Below, in pieces: positions 40,601 through 49,600 of a DNA stretch of 64,000 nucleotides. The notes under the pieces were generated by a model. It worked only from the letters and a program-made list of their open reading frames with translations, did no database searches and was not told the DNA's origin. Origin of the DNA: Hungatella sp. UBA3048 (GTDB lineage Bacteria; Bacillota; Clostridia; Lachnospirales; Lachnospiraceae); contig DFCS01000029.1 of NCBI GenBank assembly GCA_002367105.1, forward strand, positions 1 through 64,000, given 5' to 3'. Both the position numbers and the translations under genes were made by a program. The stretch's first letter is position 1, and every line of letters starts with the position of its first letter.

Positions 40601-43600
40601 GCAACACCACTGATTCAAGAACAGCTCCGGTAGGATCTGCCTGGATAACAAAGCAGCTATACCATGCAGTTACCTTCCCGGAAGAAAATGCTGCTTATGG
40701 AAATAAAGAAAACATACTTCTACTTGAAACAAAATCAAGGGGTGCCACAAATGGTTATAACGTATTCCTTGATGGGATTCCGGAAGGTGCAGATATTTAC
40801 CTAAACAACGTCACATTGGATCCGGTAGTGATCCAGCAAGTGGATGGAGGAAACTGGGTTGATGCAAAGGAAGCACCATTTTATCTGACAGCAGAATCAG
40901 ACTCCGTTTATAAACGTGATATCAATGGAAACATGATTGAGAAATATGGGGTGACTGCTAGCATCAAGGTTCCTTACGAAGCTTACGGAACGGAAGCAGA
41001 TAAACTTCCTTCAGAAGGGACTGCTGCAGCCAGTGATCCGGCAAGGTTTACCGGCGCTTTCACGATTTCAGAAAGCAACATAAGGTATGTGAAAGCTGAA
41101 TTGGAGCAGATGATGCGTAATGCTCTCTATATGGAAACTCCGAAAGATGGTGATTATTCTACGGCAGGTGTTCCGGTCTATGATGAGAAACGGATACTGC
41201 ATGGGAAAATTATCTATGGCAGGCCGGAAATGGTCCTTGAAATTGAGAATGCCACGACTAATAAATCAGTGATCGAAACAATTTTAAATTATTACATCAA
41301 TGAAAAAGTATTTACCTATGGCGGTTTTCAAAAAGTGGAATATAGCGGCGGGAAAGTCATTGTAACGGTCGTTGTCGGCATGAATCCGGGGAGGACCTTG
41401 CTGTATCAAACAAATTCCAGTGGTGATATCGTTTCCGCTTACTTAACAAAACTGAATATAACCTACGGAAGATATATTATCAGAAAGTATACAGGGAATG
41501 AGTTAAATGCCGCAGAAGTAGAAAATTCAGGCAAATACATAATTAACGTAACACCAGATTATGAAGTGGGTGACGATGGAATCCCAACGGATAAAACCAT
41601 GTATCCGACAGATAGCGAGAGGTTCCTCCGTTATACTGCTGGAGAAACTCTTTACGATTACTGGTACTTGAATGGCGGTACTTACGTTGGCCATACTCCC
41701 ATAACCAGGAAAACCTGGGAGCCGAATTACAAGGAGGCCATTATAAATGAAGAGAATGTAAACTCTTCTAAAATCCCCCAAGTTGACTCTACGGAAGAAG
41801 TGGTAAACCAGGTGGGCAGCACCTATTACTATTATGATAAGGTGTCAAAGCAATATACCATTCATGTCGGTTCAAAAGATATGGACCGAACCGGAGCAAA
41901 ATCAGGTAACTTTACGATCGCACTTAATAATGGAAATACTGTTGTAACAAATGAAGATATTAGTAAGATTGGTTCAAACAATGTGTGGGGGTATACGGCT
42001 GGGGCCAGCATATCCAATGCAGAATACGTAATCCGTGTTTCTGGTGCAGGTGCAGGCATCTCTACTTCCGCAGAATTTGATTCGAACAAGACATTCATCA
42101 AGAATCAGCATTTGATTTACAATGGATATCACGATTTGCTTGAGGACGGAAATACGAGAGAAACACCAACCCCAGTGCAGGAACGTATCATTGGACAGCA
42201 GATTAAGGTAACGAAGTCCATTGATGAAAAAACATACGACAACACCAACTCCTATGCCGAAGTCCATGATGACTGGTTTACAAGGACCTTTGGCGGGCGT
42301 CTTGGAAGGGACACGGTGGCCAGGAAGATGGACAACTTCCGCTTTAAAGTATACTTGAAATCAAATCTGGAACGACTTTACCGTGACAACGATGGAAATG
42401 TAATCTGGCTGGACAGGCTTGGGAATGAAATTAATGTGATTGAACGAAATGAGAAGTTCCCGGCCTTGGTAAACAAGGTTTTCACAAAAGTGCAGCACGC
42501 CACCGCTCCTTTATATAAAGACTCAGAGGATGCAATTGTAAGCAATAATACCTTGTATAGCTATACGAATGGTTTTATTAACGGAAAGCAGAATAATGGC
42601 TATACTTCCATACTGGAAACCGTATCGGTAAAGACGGATAGCAGTGCTTTAGCAGGAACCGTTTCTGCTTACAATTATGACAAGTTCTTCGATGCCATAA
42701 ATGTGGCCAATGATGATAAGTGGGATCATACATATAATGGAAGCACCTCTTTTAAGCCTTTTGCATTAATAAAGAAGCTCCTGTTTGGAACAAGCGGGTC
42801 AGAAAAGCATTATCCAGCGGTCCACAATAATTCAGAAATAAAGAATCATAGCAACACATCGGATATAGCTACGGATAATGCCCTACGTTCTGATAACGTC
42901 CGCCAGTTTGCCATTACATGGTATCTGGATTCCGAAGTTGCAAAGCGGGTGAAGAAAAATCAGGCTATAGAAACGGAAAGCGCGACAGGCGGCAATGCTT
43001 ATTCTGATGAGATTTACGACAAAGCCCTTAAAGAAGCCGTTCGAAAGGCAGAAAACTATTTAAAACCCTTCTTCGCATATGATCTTGACCGGATTTATTC
43101 CATTGAATGGGACAGTGCAAAGGATGGTGGATCAGATGAAGATCTCACAACACTTTCAGCCGATACCCTATTTGGTGACATTGCTGAAAACAGCCATGGT
43201 TACTACTTTGCCACTTCAAAATATCTGCCATACGGAACTTATATAGTAGCGGAACAGCAGCCGAAATTCAGCAATCTGGGGGATTTAAAGAACAAGCATT
43301 ACAAGATTGACAAGCCAAGAGAAGTCTCTCTCCCGTCTGTATATGCGGATTATGATAGCTCTCAGGCTACAAAGGAAGTGGCTAATAATTATTACAATTA
43401 TTCAGCCGGCATAACACAGCCTGAGATGGAGAGGAAGTACAAGATCCGTTTCAATGAGGAGATAGTAAACGTAATCAAGGGCCGGAATGCGGATGGTGAC
43501 TTTGAAGTTTACAAGTATGGCATGGACATTGACAACATCAGAAACGGCGTGGCGGGGACGGGATTAAGTGACTATTTTGCACTGAGCCAGAACATTTTCA

Positions 43601-46600
43601 AGCCATATAAGAACTACTACAATGAACAGGATGATAGGACGATTGGAAATGTCCCATATTACCTGTCAGAAGGCTTAAGCGGTAGAGATGCCGTATCAAG
43701 ATACTACCGTTACAGTTCCGTGGCAGAAAACAAAGGTATCGCAAATGAAGTTCCATTTTCAGGGGGTACCATTACAGAGAGTAATGGTGCTGGAATAAAG
43801 TATAAAGATAATGTAATGACTATGCAGGGCGTACAGATTGCTTATGATGGAAAATATGCCCCTATGCTTGTTCCGTGGACGGTGGTGGCCCCTGACAATG
43901 CTGTAACAGAGGTAGCAGACAGTGCCCTTTCCCCAAACGGAGAGAGTTCATACATAGGCTATGGGTATACGAAGTTTCGAAACAGTTTTTTTAAAGCAAA
44001 GCTTAGAATTGAAAAGCTGGATTCGGAGACAGGGGAAAACCTTCTCCATGACGGAGCCTTGTTTGCTCTTTATGCAGCGTTCAGGGAGGACGGAGAGAAC
44101 ACGGATGGCCTGGTGAAGTTTTATGGATCAGATACCCGGATCGAAGGATCTAAGGAATTTTTAGAAGCTATGGGAGCTAAGAATATTGCCCTGGAAGGGT
44201 ATGCATGGAAGGGAACTGTTCCGGCAGGAACACCCATATGTAAGGAATCGGAACAAGTGGTACTTATGGATCAGGAAGGAAGAAGGACAGGACAGTTTGA
44301 AGCCCTTACCACCACCAGAGACGGCCTTCTGCCCGTTGAAGCGGGGCACGCTGGGGCCAAGGAAGAGGATCTGACAGAAACTTCCTGCCAGGATCAGAAT
44401 ACCGGATATTTGATTACTCCAGAGCCTCTTGGAGCCGGAACCTATGTACTTTGTGAAATCAAGCCTCCTGCTGGATATGCAAGAACAATGCCGGTTGCAA
44501 TAGAAATTTATTCCGACCGGACCACCTACTACCTGGACGGAAACAGAGACAAACGGGTAGCAGCGGCTATTTATGAAGATAAGGCAGGAGAAGGACCACA
44601 GGGTATTAATAACATCGCTAGGATTTACGTAGGGAATACTCCAGTACGCCTGGAAGTATCCAAAATCAAGGACTCCGGACAAATGGTCACATACAAAACC
44701 AACACCAGATTAGAGGGAACAGAACTGGAGTTAAAACAGAAGTATGGGACAGAAAACCTGGAGTTTGCCTATAAAAACGGAAGTTACTTAGGCTATGCCT
44801 GGTACAAAGGAACCCTGGAGTACTTAGAATCCAGAAAGTCCGCAGGCGAAAATGCAGAGCCGGTCTATGTAGAAGGTGTATTTGCCGGGTATGGCCTGAT
44901 ATCCAGGCCTTTAGATACCGCAGACGATAACAACCGCTACGTGGCCGGGGCGCAAATGACTCTTTATGACGCCATTGAAATTGAAGAAAATGAGGACAGC
45001 GGAGATTATGGATTTGAAGGCGTTGAGGTAATAAGGGACCGGAATAACAATGTTCAGTCTATTCAGGTATTAAAGGGACACGCTGGAACAACGATTGAAT
45101 TTATTCGAGAGGAGGATGAGGAAGGAAGCTTAAACGGAGAGCCAGGGGAAGGAATCTGGACTTACCGGACGATAGAGCGAGGGGACACAGATATTCTTTT
45201 CTATTCCCTTAGTGAGCTGAAAGCAACGGAAACCGGAGCGAATGGGAAGCTTATCGGCTATGACCGAAATGGGAACCAGGTACAAGTGAAAAACCGGGAA
45301 TCCATCTATGTGCTGAAAGCCGGGCAGCCTGTCTACGAGTTGGCCGGAGGTGATCTGACCGCAGTGAAATATTCTGCGGCTGACAAGTGCTTTGATTTAA
45401 GCGAAGAAACGATCCTTTATCACCTTGACAGCAATGGTAACCGGGATTCATTTGTAAATCCTATTACCGGCATGGCGTACGCCAAAGAAGGACAAAAGGT
45501 CCTGGTATGGCCGGTAAAGGTATCCCGGATACCCGATAAAGCGGGGCAGGCCCCGAAAACCGGAGCGGTCATTGCCAGGGAAAAAATTAAAACTTGGAGA
45601 ATATCTGCCATCAACGCTGACACGGAACAGGAATATATCACAGGGACTTATAACGGAAACAGTTTTGATAAAAGCATGAATCCAGTCCTAAATGGCCATG
45701 GCCTTCCGGAGTATTACCAGAGATCGGCTGAAACCCATAAAAAGGGCGGTCCTGTCTATGACATTGATGGTGATTTCGTCCGCTACAAATATGATGATCT
45801 TCTTCCTGCCTATAACAATGCTGCTTACAGGATTAATGACAAGACCAGCATGGAAGATATCGGGAAGGAAGAAGACATCACAGATGATAAGAAGCTTTAT
45901 CATCGCCAGGGAGAAGCCTGGATCATGGAGAATACCTGGATTACCGGGGAGAAATACCCAAATGACCCATTTAAGGCCGATATGACCGCAGGCCAGGCAG
46001 ATATGCTAAAGCGGGTGATTCCAGGAACGTACATTATGGAAGAGGTCAAAGCTCCATCAGGTTATACCAGGGGATTTCCGAAAGGTGTTACAGTAATAGA
46101 AACCAGAGAAGTCCAAAAGACCGGGCTGGAGGATGAGAAAATCAAGGTGGAGATTGTAAAGACCGATGCAACAGACCAGTACCGAATTGATGTATTCAGT
46201 GATTATCAGGAGGGTCTTACAGTCAAGGAACCAAAGGGGGCCTACAGTTACGGTCAGGTTTCCGGGGCGCATTTGGTATTTTATAAAGCAAAGCGGGTTT
46301 ATAACACGGACAGAGAAACCTATCCGAAAGGATACTATTTTGTAAAGGCAGAGAGTAAGGCGGCAGAATGGACGGTAGAAAATACAGCTGATAATGCGCC
46401 AGTGAAAATTATAGCCGACTGGATCACAGACGGGACTCCGAAATACTTTGAGGGAATCCCTGCAGGGGATTATGTTCTGGAAGAGATAGATGCAGCTGAC
46501 GGCTATGTCCGAAGCTCCATGGAACTTACGGTAAAAGCTACCGGAGAAGTGCAGACTGTAAATCTAAAGAATGATCATACCAAGCTGGAGGTCTATAAAT

Positions 46601-49600
46601 ACTACGAAAATAGCACCGGAAGAAAGGTGCTGCTTCCTAACAGCCATGCGGCTGGCCTGGCCCTTTATGAAGCGAAAACAGATAAAGACGGAAACATTCT
46701 GATGGATGGAGTAAAGCCAGTATATGACGAGGAAAGGAGAGTAGCAGGATGGACGACTGATGACTTGACTGAGTATACAGATAAAACAGAAAGAAGTACT
46801 GGTTTTATGAACCGTATAATGGACTTTCTTGGCCTGGCAGAAAATCAGTCCAGTTTTATCACGGACTTTGAAGCCGCTTACCAAGAGAAAGGGGAGGATC
46901 TGATTTCCCTCATCTGGTACACGAAAGACGGGGAGCGGACAGCCGGGCGGAGCGAAATCATCCGAACCGGAAATGGGGAGGGGACCGTCCAGACTTGGAC
47001 CACTGATACCGGAAAGACAATTCGAATCACCATATACCGGAATATAAGAAATGGTTCCCTTGATCCAGATGGAAAGCTTCCTCTTAACTTTGAATATCAA
47101 TTCAACTATGAAGTGGAAAACGGGATAAAGAGTTATGACACCTTAGAAGGAATGCATCGGATTGATTATTTGCCCTTCAATGCAGTAAAAGAAGGGAATA
47201 AAGTAGGGAATTACGTCCTGGTGGAAGAAAGGACACCGGCTGGCTTTGAAACTGCCGATCCAAAGGCTATTGTCCTTATAGAGACTGGAAATGTGCAGAG
47301 ATTCAGCCTTGAAAATGAGGAAAAGTACATTAGCGTCCTTAAAGTTATAAAAGATGGAGCTGGAGAATATGCCGCAGAGGGTGCAGAACTGGCTCTTTAC
47401 CGGTCTGATAAAGCCGGGAACTTTGCGGAAGATGAAGCCCATCTAATTCAGACCTGGATTTCCGGATCAGATGGAAAGTATACGGAAAACGATAAATTTA
47501 ATGGGGACATACCGGAGGGATTCGACGTAGGAGATTTAAAACCTCACCGGATCGATAAAACCCCTTATGGAACCTATTATATCGCAGAGCTGACGGTGCC
47601 GGCCTACATGCAGAAGATAGATCCAATGAAGATCCTCGTAGGAGCAGAAAAAATACCTGTTTATCGGGTTGTAAATAACCCAACCGTCGGGAAGCTGGAA
47701 ATCAAAAAGAAGTCTTCTGATACCGGAGAGGGACTGGAAAACGCCCGTTTTAAGGTGACTAATAAAGATACCGGTGCTGTCCGGTACATGACAACTGGTG
47801 CAGATGGAAAGGCAGAAATAGCCGAACTTCCGGTGGGCATAGTTCAGACAGATGGAACTATAAGGCCTTTCACTTATGCTATTGAAGAAATTTCTCCACC
47901 GGATCTTTACCAGATCTCCGAAGGAATGAAGAAGTTCCAGTTTAACGGGAAAGAGAACGGAAAAGAAGTACTTTATACCTATGAAATTGGGAACCAGCCA
48001 ACAAAAATTCTATTTAAAAAAACAAACTTTGATAATGGGATGGTTGTAGAAGGTGCAGAAATAGCTGTGTATGAGGCTGTGGTCATTGAGGGAGAGTACC
48101 AAAAGGATGGAGAAGCCATTGAGGCTTTCGTATCCGGTCCGGACGGTTTTACTTTGACAAAGAAGCTATCAGCGAACCGGGTTTATATCATGGAAGAGCT
48201 AAAAGCCCCAGCCGGATATGCCCTTTCAAAACCGGTGATCTTTACCTTGAATAAAGCGGGAACCGGAATCAAAAATGTATCCAATGATTTTAGTATTTTA
48301 AAGCTGGCTTGTGATAATGGTACCATAGAAGCACTAACCGTCACTGCGAGAGTTCCAGTAAAGGTATACACAATATTAAAAGACTTAGACGCAGGAACCG
48401 AGCTTCCTCCCTTCATTGGGACAGGAAGCGGCCAAGTTATCACAGCGGAAGTTGGTATCATAAACGGCCATTTATATGAAATTACCGAATACACCAGATA
48501 TTCTGATGGCAGGACAAAAAAGTCCTCTAAGGAAACGAAACGGATCTATCTTGACGAAACCGGATCCTATTCCATTCCTTCCAGGACATACCTGGAAACA
48601 AGGCAGGAGCTGACCGATATAAATGGTAACGTCCTTGCAAGCTGGACCGTTAATGAGGACAACCATGATTATACAATCAAAAATCCAGTTACAAGGGAGA
48701 TCCCTATAGTACAAGTAACAAGCAGCATAGGAGTGGATCACAGTGCAGTAAAAAATGGAAGTGTCATAAAATACACGGTCACCTATACCAATCCTTATAA
48801 TCATCCAGTTGATATCCGTATCAATGCGGTCTTGAAAGCTGGACTTGATTATTTAAGATCCACCAATGATGGATTAGAACAAAACGGAATTATTACCTGG
48901 AATCTCACGGATATCGCTGCCCATAAAAACGGTACGGTGGACGTTGTGGCTGTGGTCAGCGGTGAAACTGGAATGCAGGTAAAGGTGTATTTTGAAACAC
49001 AGGCAGAGGCAGTTACGAAGCGTACTACTCTCACAAATCCCATTGTTCAGGAAGGTTCCGTTACCATTATAAATAAGCTGACTAGAACCGGGAAGGATCA
49101 GACGGATGAATTTACTTTCCATGTAAGACTTATGGACTCTGCTGGAAAGAACTTAACTGGATATCAGGCATACGGTGGTACATCAGAGGGGCGGATCAAA
49201 GGAGAAGAAGATATCACAATAACCGGTGACGGGTATCTTACCTTTGCAGGATTGCCCTATGGAACCAGATATGAGATTACACAAGAGCCAAAAGACGGCT
49301 ACGACAGTGTGATCCATTCTGACAGGCAGATAGAAGGAGAAATGATAACGGGAGAGGTTTCGAAGGCTGTGCAGAGCGCAGTATTCGAAAACAACCGGAA
49401 CAATGAAACGATTCGGGAGATCTTGACTGCAGGAGGGAACTACCGTCTCATAGAAACCACAACTTACAGTGACGGAAGCAGCCTGATAAGTGGAGTTTAT
49501 CGCTTTCAGCTAAATGCTTCAGGAATGGTTGATAATGTGGATATGGAAGATCGGCCGGTACACTTATATTTCACGAAAGTGGATGCGCAAACAGGAGAGG

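Noticed and set aside
44161..44682. 173-codon minus-strand frame within the giant gene
   Set aside because: It lies fully inside the giant gene on the other strand and shows no family or ribosome site.
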